From the NCBI RefSeq assembly GCF_001431425.1, contig NZ_LDJG01000001.1:1-64000 (forward strand): a stretch of DNA of 64,000 nucleotides. Direction: 5' to 3'. The translations under genes and the position numbers were made by a program. The notes under the pieces were generated by a model. That model was given only the letters and a program-made list of their open reading frames with translations. It was not told the DNA's origin and made no database searches. This stretch comes from Stenotrophomonas nitritireducens (GTDB lineage Bacteria > Pseudomonadota > Gammaproteobacteria > Xanthomonadales > Xanthomonadaceae). Below, piece after piece: positions 55,151 to 64,000 of this stretch (position 1 is its first letter; the number at the start of each line of letters is the position of its first letter).

Positions 55151-56095
55151 GTGACTGACTCCCGACTCGCTTTCGTATTTCCCGGCCAGGGTTCCCAGTC
55201 GCTGGGCATGCTGGCCGAACTGGCCGAACTGCACCCGCAGGTCCGCGATACCTTCGCCGAAGCCTCGGAAGGAGCGGGCGTGGACCTGTGGGCGCTGTCG
55301 CAGGGCGGCCCGGAAGAGCAGCTCAACCGTACCGAATACACCCAGCCGGCCCTTCTGGCCGCGGGCATCGCGGTGTGGCGGCTGTGGAATGCGCAGGGTG
55401 GCGCCAGGCCGGCCCTTGTGGCCGGGCACAGCCTGGGTGAGTACACCGCGCTGGTCGCGGCCGGCGCGCTGTCGCTGCGCGACGGCGCACACCTGGTGCG
55501 CTTGCGCGGCCAGCTGATGCAGGAAGCCGCGCCGGCCGGCGTCGGCGCCATGGCCGCGGTGCTCGGCGCCGAGGACGCGCTGGTGCAGGAGGTCTGCGTG
55601 CAGGCCAGCGGCAGCCAGGTGGTGGTGCCGGCCAACTTCAATTCCCCGGGCCAGATCGTGATCGGCGGCGACGCCGGGGCGGTGGACCGTGCGCTGGCGC
55701 TGCTGGCCGAAAAAGGCGTGCGCAAGGCGGTCAAGCTGGCCGTGAGCGTGCCCTCGCATACCCCGCTGATGCGCGAGGCCGCCAACCGTCTGGCCGAGGC
55801 CATGGCCGGGCTGGACTGGCGCATGCCGGCGCTGCCGGTGGTGCAGAACGTCGATGCGCAGGCGCATGCGAGCATCGATGCCATCCGCGATGCGCTGGTG
55901 CGGCAGCTGTACCTGCCGGTGCAGTGGACCGGCTGCGTGCAGGCGCTGGCCGCGCGCGGTGCGAGCCGCGTGGCCGAATGCGGCCCGGGCAAGGTGCTGA
56001 CCGGCCTGGTCAAGCGCATCGACAAGAGCATCGATGGCCGCTCGCTCGCCACCCCGGCCGATTTTGCCGGCGCGCTGGAAGAGTGGGCCGCCTGA
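55151..56095 (+). CDS. fabD: malonyl-CoA:ACP transacylase
   Basis: 314 residues; loads malonyl groups onto ACP. The nucleophile is Ser94 in GHSLGEY, the N-terminal FPGQGSQ is intact and the catalytic His is in VPSHTPLM. The GTG start at 55151 immediately precedes the conserved N-terminus; no ATG alternative. Confidence 0.96.
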   Translation: MTDSRLAFVFPGQGSQSLGMLAELAELHPQVRDTFAEASEGAGVDLWALSQGGPEEQLNRTEYTQPALLAAGIAVWRLWNAQGGARPALVAGHSLGEYTALVAAGALSLRDGAHLVRLRGQLMQEAAPAGVGAMAAVLGAEDALVQEVCVQASGSQVVVPANFNSPGQIVIGGDAGAVDRALALLAEKGVRKAVKLAVSVPSHTPLMREAANRLAEAMAGLDWRMPALPVVQNVDAQAHASIDAIRDALVRQLYLPVQWTGCVQALAARGASRVAECGPGKVLTGLVKRIDKSIDGRSLATPADFAGALEEWAA

Positions 56096-56174
56096 CCCCT
56101 ACGATACGGCCGCCGGCGTCCGCGCCCGGCCCCGACCTGCAGCCGCAGCCTGCGGCGCATCAAGAGGAAACCGC

Positions 56175-56918
56175 ATGAGCAAGCCATTGCAGGGTGAAAT
56201 CGCGCTCGTCACCGGCGCCAGCCGTGGTATCGGCGCGGCCATCGCCGACGAACTGGCCGCGCAGGGCGCGACCGTCATCGGCACCGCCACCACCGAGTCC
56301 GGCGCGGCCGCCATCGGCACGCGCCTGGCCGCGCAGGGCGGCCACGGCCGTGCGTTGAACGTGACCGAGCCGGGTGCGGTGGACGCGCTGATCGACGCGG
56401 TGAGCAAGGAATTCGGCGCCATCAGCATCCTGGTGAACAACGCCGGCATCACCCGCGACAACCTGCTGATGCGCATGAAGGACGAGGACTGGCAGGCCAT
56501 CCTCGACACCAACCTGACCAGCGTCTACCGCACCTCCAAGGCGGTGATGCGCGGCATGATGAAGGCGCGCAAGGGCCGCATCGTCAACATCGCCTCGGTG
56601 ATCGGCGTGACCGGCAACGCCGGGCAGGCCAACTACGCCGCCGCCAAGGCCGGCATCATCGCCTTCTCCAAGTCGCTGGCCAAGGAAATCGGCAGCCGCG
56701 GGGTGACCGTCAATGTGGTCGCGCCGGGCTTCATCGATACCGACATGACCAAGGACCTGCCCGAGGACGCAAAGACCGCGATGCTCGGCCAGATCGCGCT
56801 GGGCCGCCTCGGCGAGCCGGCGGACATCGCCCGCGCGGTGGCGTTCCTGGCCGGCCCGTCGGCCAGCTACATCACCGGCGAAACCCTCCACGTGAACGGC
56901 GGCATGTACATGCCGTAA
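56175..56918 (+). CDS. fabG: 3-oxoacyl-ACP reductase
   Basis: 247-residue NADPH-dependent SDR enzyme. Cofactor motif TGASRGIG, NNAG, catalytic Ser in NIASVIG, and YAAAK are intact; the C-terminus GGMYMP is typical. AGAGGAAA precedes the ATG at 56175. Confidence 0.97.
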   Translation: MSKPLQGEIALVTGASRGIGAAIADELAAQGATVIGTATTESGAAAIGTRLAAQGGHGRALNVTEPGAVDALIDAVSKEFGAISILVNNAGITRDNLLMRMKDEDWQAILDTNLTSVYRTSKAVMRGMMKARKGRIVNIASVIGVTGNAGQANYAAAKAGIIAFSKSLAKEIGSRGVTVNVVAPGFIDTDMTKDLPEDAKTAMLGQIALGRLGEPADIARAVAFLAGPSASYITGETLHVNGGMYMP

Positions 56919-57066
56919 GCGTGCGGCGCAGGGACTGCGCCCAAGTGGTTGATCGCCGTGGCTTTTTGCCAGAATGCAAGGCTCCGGCGCTTTCCACTAC
57001 ACTATCCCACGGCCATCGCTTCCGATGGCGCCTTTTGAACCACTACTCCATCTGGAGCGATATCCA

Positions 57067-57306
57067 ATGAGCACCATCGAAGAACGCGTCAAGAAAATCG
57101 TCGTCGAACAGCTTGGCGTCAAGGAAGAAGAAGTCACCAACAGCGCATCGTTCGTCGATGACCTGGGCGCTGACTCGCTGGACACCGTTGAACTGGTGAT
57201 GGCGCTGGAAGAAGAGTTCGAGTGCGAGATCCCGGACGAAGAAGCCGAGAAGATCAGCACCGTGCAGGCCGCGATCGATTACATCAAGGCCCACGTCAAG
57301 GCCTGA
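57067..57306 (+). CDS. acpP: acyl carrier protein
   Basis: 79-residue acidic protein. The phosphopantetheine site is Ser37 in [11 protein letters not shown]. The leader (56919-57066) contains TACACTATC as a likely -10 element, so acpP probably has its own strong promoter. The ribosome site is GGAGCGAT before the ATG. Confidence 0.98.
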   Translation: MSTIEERVKKIVVEQLGVKEEEVTNSASFVDDLGADSLDTVELVMALEEEFECEIPDEEAEKISTVQAAIDYIKAHVKA

Positions 57307-57367
57307 TGACCGGCGGCTGATGCGTGGCGGCGGCATGGCCGCACGCCGCGCACGGCAAGCCCATGGG

Positions 57368-57435
57368 GCCGCGACAGCGGCCCCATCCCATTTGGATGCC
57401 GGCCGCGACAATGGCCCCATCCCATTCGGGTGTTC
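57368..57435. repeat. two imperfect 34-bp direct repeats between acpP and fabF
   Basis: GCCGCGACAGCGGCCCCATC (from 57368) recurs at 57402 as GCCGCGACAATGGCCCCATC; both continue with CCATT before diverging. The 257-bp acpP-fabF gap (57307-57563) contains no gene. Confidence 0.6.
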
Positions 57436-57563
57436 CATCCATCAGGGGGCGGCCGCGCAGCGGCCCGGCCCCTGAAATCTGAAATCGGGCCGCAGGCGGC
57501 CACGTGCATCCAAGCGTCCCCCGCGCCATACCCGCATCGAGCACCGGGTCAGGAGAAACCGCA

Positions 57564-58826
<1,263 letters not shown>

Positions 58827-59047
58827 TGTTTTTCCTCGAACCCTTCTCCCTTCGGGAGGAGAGGGGCGGCCTGCGAACGCGCCTGCGCTGCCTGCAGGGG
58901 CCGCGACGCGAAGCAGGGGCCGGGGTGTAGGGGCGGGCCGGGTCATGGCCGTCCAGGTCGCACCGGCTCCGTCCGCCGCTCATGCGCCCCTGCGCGGGAG
59001 CTTTTCCCGGGAGGGGAAGGGCGGCATTTCCTGACGACTCCTGGCTG

Positions 59048-60394
59048 ATGATGCTCACCGAATCCCTGCACGCCGATACCGACCTGCTGGCGTTGCATCG
59101 ACTCGCGCCGCAGCGCTACCCGATGCTGCTCGAGTCCACCGCGGCCGGCCGGCAGGGGCGTTGGGACCTGCTGCTGGTCGCCGATGGCGGCCAACTGCGG
59201 CTGGAGGCCGATGGCCAGGTGCGGCGCGAGGACGGTACGCCGGTCGAAGGCGGCTTCCTCGATGCCCTGGATAGCGACTGGCAGGCGCTGCGCCGGGCGC
59301 ACGACCCAGCCGATGCAGGTGTGCCGTTCCGCGGGGGCTGGGCGCTGCTGTTCGATTACGAACTGGCCGGGCAGATCGAGCCGGTGCTGCGCCTGCCGCA
59401 ACGCGCCGATGGCCTGCCCTCGGCGCTGGCCCTGCGTTGCCCGGCGGCATTGCTGCGCGACCGCGAGAGCGGGCGATGCTGGGCGGTGGCCGAAGACGGG
59501 CATGACGCGCTGCTCGGGCGACTGCGGCAGGATCTACTGGAGTCGCGGCATCTGCCGGCGCTGCCGGCATGGCAGCCGCCTGTGGCGATGGAAGAGGATC
59601 TCGACGGGCAGTTCATCGACGGTGTCCGCCGGGTGATCGACTACCTGCATGCTGGCGACGTGTTCCAGGTCAACCTGTCGCGCTGCTGGCAGGCCCGCTT
59701 CGAGCGGCCGCTGGCGCCGGCGGCGCTGTACGCGCGGCTGCGCCAGGCCAATCCGGCACCGTTCGCCGGTCTGTTCGACGCGGCAGGGCGCGCGGTGGTC
59801 AGTTCCTCGCCGGAACGGCTGGTATCGGTGGAAGGCAATGTGGTGCAGACCCGGCCGATCGCCGGCACGCGCCCGCGCTTCGAGGGCGACGACGATGCCG
59901 CACGCATCCGCGAGCTCGTGGGCCACCCCAAGGAGCGCGCCGAACACGTGATGCTGATCGACCTGGAGCGCAACGACCTGGGCCGCATCGCAATGCCGGG
60001 CAGCGTCGAGGTGGACGAGCTGATGACGGTCGAGAGCTACGCCCACGTGCACCACATCGTCAGCAACGTGCGTGCATTGCTGCGGCCGGAGGTGACGCCG
60101 GGACAGGTGATCGCGGCCACGTTCCCCGGCGGCACCATCACCGGCTGCCCCAAGGTGCGCTGCATGGAGATCATCGCCGAGCTCGAGAGGACCGCGCGCG
60201 GTGCCTACACCGGCGCCTTCGGCTGGCTCAACCGCGACGGCGACATGGACCTGAACATCCTGATCCGCACCGCCGAAGTGCGGGGCGACATGATGCGCTT
60301 CCGCACCGGCGCCGGCATCGTTGTCGATTCCGATGCGTCCAGTGAACTGGACGAAACCCGCGCCAAGGCGCGTGGCCTGCTGCGCGCGCTGTAG
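59048..60394 (+). CDS. pabB: aminodeoxychorismate synthase component I
   Basis: 448 residues; chorismate-binding enzyme for 4-amino-4-deoxychorismate in folate synthesis. The C-terminal domain has DVFQVNLS, PERLV, MLIDLERNDLGR, HHIVSNV and FPGGTITGCPKVR. The motif PIAGTRPR has Ala272 where E. coli PabB has its catalytic Lys274 (PIKGT), as in TrpE. Position between fabF and mltG, where pabC or pabB normally lies, favours PabB over TrpE. The start could also be the next ATG (59051). The 221-bp gap before it holds stem-loop repeats (CTTCTCCCTTCGGGAGGAGAG near 58840). Confidence 0.85.
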   Translation: MMLTESLHADTDLLALHRLAPQRYPMLLESTAAGRQGRWDLLLVADGGQLRLEADGQVRREDGTPVEGGFLDALDSDWQALRRAHDPADAGVPFRGGWALLFDYELAGQIEPVLRLPQRADGLPSALALRCPAALLRDRESGRCWAVAEDGHDALLGRLRQDLLESRHLPALPAWQPPVAMEEDLDGQFIDGVRRVIDYLHAGDVFQVNLSRCWQARFERPLAPAALYARLRQANPAPFAGLFDAAGRAVVSSSPERLVSVEGNVVQTRPIAGTRPRFEGDDDAARIRELVGHPKERAEHVMLIDLERNDLGRIAMPGSVEVDELMTVESYAHVHHIVSNVRALLRPEVTPGQVIAATFPGGTITGCPKVRCMEIIAELERTARGAYTGAFGWLNRDGDMDLNILIRTAEVRGDMMRFRTGAGIVVDSDASSELDETRAKARGLLRAL

Positions 60395-60410
60395 CCGATG
60401 CGGGCATTGG

Positions 60411-60635
60411 TTTGTTGCCGCCGCCCCGGGCGGCAACCCTTCGGGCCATCGACGGGCGATGCCAGGAAGCGCTCCGGGCGATTCCTTTGTTGCCGCCGTC
60501 CGGGGCGGCAACCCTTTGGGCCATCGGCGGGCGATGTCAGGAATCGCTCCGGGCGATTCCTTTGTTGCCGCCGTCCGGGGCGGCAACCCTTCGGGCCATC
60601 GATGGGCGATGTCAGGAATCGCTCCGGGCGATTCC
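60411..60635. repeat. three 75-bp tandem repeats, each with two stem-loops
   Basis: The 303-bp gap between pabB and mltG consists mostly of three direct copies starting at 60411, 60486 and 60561. Each copy contains GTTGCCGCC/GGGCGGCAAC and GGAATCG/CGATTCC hairpins joined by CCCTTCGGGCCATCGACGGG or a near variant. Copies differ at about 3-6 positions. Frames run through all copies because 75 is a multiple of three, but codon and composition patterns do not support a gene. Confidence 0.9.
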
Positions 60636-60697
60636 TTTGGCGGGCGTGAGGCGGCGCGCGGTATCCTGCGCGGCAGGATAGGACTTCGAGGTAATCC

Positions 60698-61759
60698 ATG
60701 GCGCTGGGCAAACGCGGCTGTCTTCTGGCGGTATTGATGCTGCTGATGACACTGGCCGGAATCGTGGCCGGCGTGGGCGGCTGGTTCTACTACCGGCAGG
60801 TGCAGTTCGCCGATGTCCGGCTCACGCCGAGCGAGCAGAGCGTGGTGGTCGCCAGCGGCGATGGTTTCAACGCGGTGCTGGGCAAGCTGCGCCACGCAGG
60901 CATCGCCGAAGGCAGGGACTACCAGTGGCAGCTGCTGGCGCGCCAGCTCGATGCCGCCGGCAAGCTCAAGGCCGGCGAATACGCGCTGGACGCCGGCCTC
61001 ACCCCGCGCGAACTGCTGCTGCGCATGCGCCAGGGCAAGGTGCTGCAGCACCGCGTGACCTTCGTCGAAGGCTGGAACATCCGCCAGCTGCGCGCCGCAT
61101 TGCAGCGCGCCGAACCGCTGCGGCACGAAACCGATGGGCTGGACGACGCCGAGCTGATGCGCCGCCTCGGTTTCCCCGACCAGCATCCGGAAGGTCGTTT
61201 CCTGCCGGAGACCTATGTCTACCAGCGCGGCGACAGCGACCTGGACGTGCTCAGGCGCGCCCATGCGGCGATGGAAAAGGAACTGGCTGCGGCCTGGGCC
61301 GCGCGCAGCGACGACCTGCCCCTGGCCTCGCCCTACGAGCTGCTGGTGCTGGCCTCGATCATCGAGAAGGAAACCGGACTGGCCGCCGAGCGTCCGCGGA
61401 TCGCCGGCGTGTTCGCGCGCCGGTTGAAGCTGGGCATGCGCCTGCAGACCGACCCGACCGTGATCTACGGCATCGGCAGCGCCTACGACGGCAACATCCG
61501 CAAGATCCACCTGACCACCGACACGCCGTACAACACCTACACGCGCGCGGGCCTGCCGCCCACGCCCATCGCCATGCCCGGCAAGGAGGCGCTGCAGGCC
61601 GCCGCGCAGCCGGCGCCGGGCGATGCGCTGTACTTCGTCGCGGTGGGCGACGGCAGCGGCGCCCATGTTTTCTCGGCGACCTATGCCGAGCACAACGCCG
61701 CCGTCGCGCGCTACCTGCGCCAGCTGCGCGAAAACCGCACGGCGGAGGAGCGGCAGTGA
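60698..61759 (+). CDS. mltG: endolytic murein transglycosylase MltG
   Basis: 353 residues; inner-membrane enzyme that cuts nascent glycan strands. One N-terminal membrane helix (about 9-32), a LysM-like region, then the YceG domain with the catalytic Glu223 (ASIIEKETG) and QTDPTVIYG, NTYTRAGLPPTPI. Its stop overlaps the holB GTG. Confidence 0.95.
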   Translation: MALGKRGCLLAVLMLLMTLAGIVAGVGGWFYYRQVQFADVRLTPSEQSVVVASGDGFNAVLGKLRHAGIAEGRDYQWQLLARQLDAAGKLKAGEYALDAGLTPRELLLRMRQGKVLQHRVTFVEGWNIRQLRAALQRAEPLRHETDGLDDAELMRRLGFPDQHPEGRFLPETYVYQRGDSDLDVLRRAHAAMEKELAAAWAARSDDLPLASPYELLVLASIIEKETGLAAERPRIAGVFARRLKLGMRLQTDPTVIYGIGSAYDGNIRKIHLTTDTPYNTYTRAGLPPTPIAMPGKEALQAAAQPAPGDALYFVAVGDGSGAHVFSATYAEHNAAVARYLRQLRENRTAEERQ

Positions 61760-62715
61760 GCGGGGGTTTCGCGCCCTGGCAGCAGCGCGCCTATGAACAG
61801 ACGGTGGCGGCGCTGGATGCCGGCCGCCTCGGCCACGGCCTGCTGCTGTGCGGGCCGGCCGGCATGGGCAAGCGCGAAGTGGCGATGGCGCTGGCCAGCC
61901 ACGTGCTGGGAGCCGGCGTGGACGCGGCCGGCCGCGCGCGCAACGCGCAGCTGATCGCCGCCGGCACCCATCCCGACCTGCAGGTGGTCTCCTTCATTCC
62001 CAACAAGACCGGCGACAAGCTGCGCACCGAGATCGTGATCGAACAGGTACGCGAGATCTCGCAGAAGCTCGCGCTGACGCCGCAGTACGGCGTGGCCCAG
62101 GTGGTGATCGTCGATCCGGCCGACGCCATCAACCGCGCCGCCTGCAATGCGCTGCTCAAGACGCTGGAAGAGCCGGCGCCGGGGCGCTACCTGTGGCTGG
62201 TCAGCGCCGATCCGGCGCGCCTGCCGCAGACCATCCGCAGCCGTTGCCAGCGGCTGGAGTTCCGCCTGCCGCCGCGCGAGGAGGCGCTGGCCTGGCTGCA
62301 GCGCCAGGGGCATGGCGAAAGCGCGGCGCACGAGGCGCTCGATGCCGCGCGCGGCCATCCCGGCCTCGCCGACCGCTGGCTGCAGGGCGAGGGCATGGCG
62401 CTGCGCCGGCAGGTGGCCGATGAACTGGACAAGCTGGCCGCCGGACGCATCGGCGCGGTGGAACTGGCGCAGCGCTGGAGCGGCGACGAACACGCCGACC
62501 TGCGCCTGCGCCATGCCGCCGACCTGGCCCTGCGCAGGGCCACGGACGGCTTGACCGATCCGGAGCGATTGAACAAGCTGGCCGCCTGGTTCGATGCCGC
62601 CAACCGCACGCGCGACCTGCTGCGCACCACGGTGCGCGCCGATCTGGCCGTGGTTGAGCTGCTGCTGGGCTGGACTGCGGCCAACCAGGTGTCATCCAGA
62701 GGGAATATCCGATGA
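61756..62715 (+). CDS. holB: DNA polymerase III delta' subunit
   Basis: 319-residue clamp-loader subunit. The GTG at 61756 is preceded by AGGAG and overlaps the mltG stop (GTGA). It has the P-loop-like GPAGMGKRE, NALLKTLEEP and the SRC motif (IRSRCQRLEF). The middle of the zinc module is missing most cysteines. tmk, usually between mltG and holB, is absent here. Confidence 0.93.
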   Translation: MSGGFAPWQQRAYEQTVAALDAGRLGHGLLLCGPAGMGKREVAMALASHVLGAGVDAAGRARNAQLIAAGTHPDLQVVSFIPNKTGDKLRTEIVIEQVREISQKLALTPQYGVAQVVIVDPADAINRAACNALLKTLEEPAPGRYLWLVSADPARLPQTIRSRCQRLEFRLPPREEALAWLQRQGHGESAAHEALDAARGHPGLADRWLQGEGMALRRQVADELDKLAAGRIGAVELAQRWSGDEHADLRLRHAADLALRRATDGLTDPERLNKLAAWFDAANRTRDLLRTTVRADLAVVELLLGWTAANQVSSRGNIR

Positions 62716-63065
62716 GTGCGACGAACGCCCGCCAGGGCATCCTTTCCCTGGCGGTCAAGGACAAGGCCGCGCTGTACAGCGCCTACATGCCGTTCGTGAA
62801 AAACGGCGGCGTGTTCGTGCCCACGCCCAAGCGCTATTTCCCGGGCGACGAGGTGTTCCTGTTGTTGACCCTGCCCGATTCCAGCGAGCGCCTGCCGGTG
62901 GCCGGCAAGGTCGTCTGGGTCACGCCGCTGGGCGCGCAGGGCAATCGACAGGCCGGTATCGGCGTGCAGTTGGCCGACGGCGCCGACGGCGAGGCGATCC
63001 GCAGCCGGATCGAGACGCTACTGGCCGGCACCACCGGTTCGGACAAGCCGACCCACACCATGTAA
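62712..63065 (+). CDS. pilZ: PilZ-domain protein for type IV pilus biogenesis
   Basis: 117 residues, N-terminus SATNARQGILSLAVKDKAAL, then NGGVFVPTPKRYFPGDEVFLLLTLP and the VAGKVVWVTP...GIGVQL strand. This is the original PilZ type that lacks the RxxxR c-di-GMP motif and works with PilB/FimX. Its start overlaps the holB stop (ATGA). Confidence 0.94.
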   Translation: MSATNARQGILSLAVKDKAALYSAYMPFVKNGGVFVPTPKRYFPGDEVFLLLTLPDSSERLPVAGKVVWVTPLGAQGNRQAGIGVQLADGADGEAIRSRIETLLAGTTGSDKPTHTM

Positions 63066-63168
63066 GCCCGGCGGGCGCGCCGGAAGGTCCGGAAAGCGCG
63101 CATGGAGGCTGCCATCGGCACGGCCGTGGCGGCCTGTGGAAGGGGGCGCAGAAAATTGCATCAATCCG

Positions 63169-63196
63169 TTGACGTCGCCGCGATTCCTCCTATAAT
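63169..63196 (+). promoter_or_regulatory. promoter of tRNA-Val(CAC)
   Basis: TTGACG (63169-63174), 16-bp spacer, consensus TATAAT (63191-63196), then a G+C-rich discriminator (GAGCGGCCCGC) as in stringently controlled promoters. Confidence 0.85.
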
Positions 63197-63212
63197 GAGC
63201 GGCCCGCAACAC

Positions 63213-63287
63213 GGGCGGTTAGCTCAGCGGTAGAGCATTGCCTTCACACGGCAAGGGTCGCAGGTTCGAACCCTGCACCGCCCACCA
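63213..63287 (+). tRNA. tRNA-Val (CAC)
   Basis: 75 nt with CCA. Acceptor GGGCGGT/ACCGCCC, anticodon CAC between TTGCC and GGCAA. Confidence 0.97.
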
Positions 63288-63301
63288 GATGCAGCAACGC
63301 A

Positions 63302-63327
63302 GAAAGACCGGCCCAGGCCGGTCTTTC
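63302..63327 (+). terminator. terminator after tRNA-Val(CAC)
   Basis: GAAAGACCGGC/GCCGGTCTTTC stem followed by GCGTTT. The stretch from here to 63542 holds no other feature I can support. Confidence 0.8.
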
Positions 63328-63542
63328 GCGTTTCCGGGCCGCGTGTTTCCCGGGACCGCAACCGCAGCAGGTGGTGCGTCCTGCGCCGGCGGTTCTGCCC
63401 GTGATCCGTCCGATGCCGCGGCGGGCGCCGGGCAGGTGCCCGGCCTTCATGAAGGAGCCTGTCGTCCCGGTATGCCGCGTCGTGCAGGGGCGCCTGACGC
63501 CGGGCCATCCCTGGCGATCGCCCACCGCCGGCGCCGCCCGCA

Positions 63543-64000
63543 TCAGTTCGATGTGTATGGGCCGAATACCGCCTTGACCTGCATCCGCTCGTCGCCATCC
63601 TCGAGTACGAACACGCGGTAGCTGTCGCCGCCGGCCGCCGCGCGGATCACCACGTGGCCCTGCGTGCTGCGGGCTTCCTTGTCGATGCCGTAGGTGGTCC
63701 GGGCCGTGGCCTCGGAAACATTGGTGACGAAGATGTCGCGTTCATCCGGCCACAGTTCCTTCGACGTGAGCCGGTTCCAGGTGTTCACGGCGGGGTGGCC
63801 CTCGGCGCGCGAAGTCACCACGATCACGCGCGGCTGCAGGGTCGCGAGGAATGGAGCGCTGTTGGCGTCCCAGCTGCCATGATGGTTGGCCTTCATCGCA
63901 TCGATCCTGCCGGCGGCCTCGGCTACCGGCTTTTCCACCTGCTTCCAGCTGCTGGCGGCGCCGGGAATGGCCACGCGTTCGTCGCTCAGGTCGCCGCCGC
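63543..64000 (-). CDS. MBL-fold/ComEC C-terminal-like protein (N-terminus beyond window)
   Basis: 151 codons plus stop, open at base 64000. The segment GGDLSDE, MKANHHGSWDANSAPFLATLQPRVIVVTSR is the second half of the metallo-beta-lactamase fold as found in ComEC/Rec2 C-termini and related extracellular hydrolases (metal-binding Asp and His-His). The ending, with HVVIRAAAGGDSYRVFVLED, is not part of typical ComEC, so a stand-alone MBL hydrolase is more likely. The catalytic THxHxDH would lie outside the window. Confidence 0.7.
   Translation of the reverse strand, partial: GGDLSDERVAIPGAASSWKQVEKPVAEAAGRIDAMKANHHGSWDANSAPFLATLQPRVIVVTSRAEGHPAVNTWNRLTSKELWPDERDIFVTNVSEATARTTYGIDKEARSTQGHVVIRAAAGGDSYRVFVLEDGDERMQVKAVFGPYTSN

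Noticed and set aside
60411-60635. Possible CRISPR array
   Set aside because: The copies are directly adjacent with no unique spacers and no cas genes are present.
60205-60711. Minus-strand frame encoding three 25-residue peptide repeats
   Set aside because: Produced by the 75-bp tandem DNA repeats, whose hairpin structure explains the sequence better; it overlaps the pabB 3' end.

Overview
The window is G+C-rich (roughly two thirds by eye) chromosomal DNA from a gammaproteobacterium of the Xanthomonadaceae, most like Stenotrophomonas or Pseudoxanthomonas. The evidence is the gene order (tig-clpP-clpX-lon-hupB; dnaX-ybaB-recR; rpmF-fabH-fabD-fabG-acpP-fabF-pabB-mltG-holB-pilZ), an NAD-type isocitrate dehydrogenase, a glycosyltransferase 9/Kdo-kinase pair, and GTAG-type REP palindromes of the kind known in Stenotrophomonas. 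The genus is inferred, not proven.

Left part (1-25.97 kb), core genome. phoB-phoR lie on the minus strand (phoR runs off the left edge) behind a clear Pho box. They are followed by a BepA-like M48 protease, glutaredoxin, an AhpD-like protein, icd and a Bax-inhibitor-1 protein. A six-tRNA cluster (Pro, Arg, His, Lys, Lys, Leu) leads into the proteostasis block tig, clpP, clpX, lon and hupB. Then come tRNA-Val, three near-identical tRNA-Asp genes, ppiD, a MltD-like LysM transglycosylase translationally coupled to gloB, a methyltransferase, rnhA, dnaQ, a PP2C phosphatase, tRNA-Ser(CGA), a DUF6165-type gene, a divergent glycosyltransferase/kdkA pair, an MBL-fold hydrolase and the SRP 4.5S RNA (ffs, minus strand).

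Middle part (26.035-38.71 kb), an integrative element of about 12.7 kb. It sits at the 3' end of tRNA-Ser(GGA) and is bounded by a 15-bp direct repeat that includes the tRNA's CCA end. It separates ffs from tRNA-Ser and dnaX. The plus-strand genes are a P4-type tyrosine integrase, an AlpA-like regulator, a primase-helicase, an array of 9-bp-phased TGACCT/AGGTCA repeats that looks like a replication origin, a serine recombinase, small and large terminase, and several small genes. No capsid, portal, tail or lysis genes are visible, so it resembles a phage satellite or a strongly reduced prophage. At the right end a minus-strand, visibly A+T-richer operon encodes a DinD/BRO-N protein, a phosphoribosyltransferase-fold protein and a NADAR-family protein. 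This looks like a conflict/defence cassette and is the most interesting item in the window.

Right part (38.7-64 kb), core genome again. dnaX-ybaB-recR is followed by a HIT protein, an exported protein with HEAWH and a possible third zinc ligand, and the minus-strand operon moxR-DUF58-tgpA-slp. Next are two envelope glycosyltransferase-like membrane proteins, maf, yceD-rpmF and the fatty acid synthesis cluster. In that cluster a kinase-like gene lies between fabH and fabD, and plsX and tmk are absent from their usual places. Three 75-bp tandem repeats with two stem-loops each separate pabB from mltG-holB-pilZ. A tRNA-Val with a near-consensus promoter and the C-terminal part of an MBL/ComEC-like protein (cut by the right edge) close the window.
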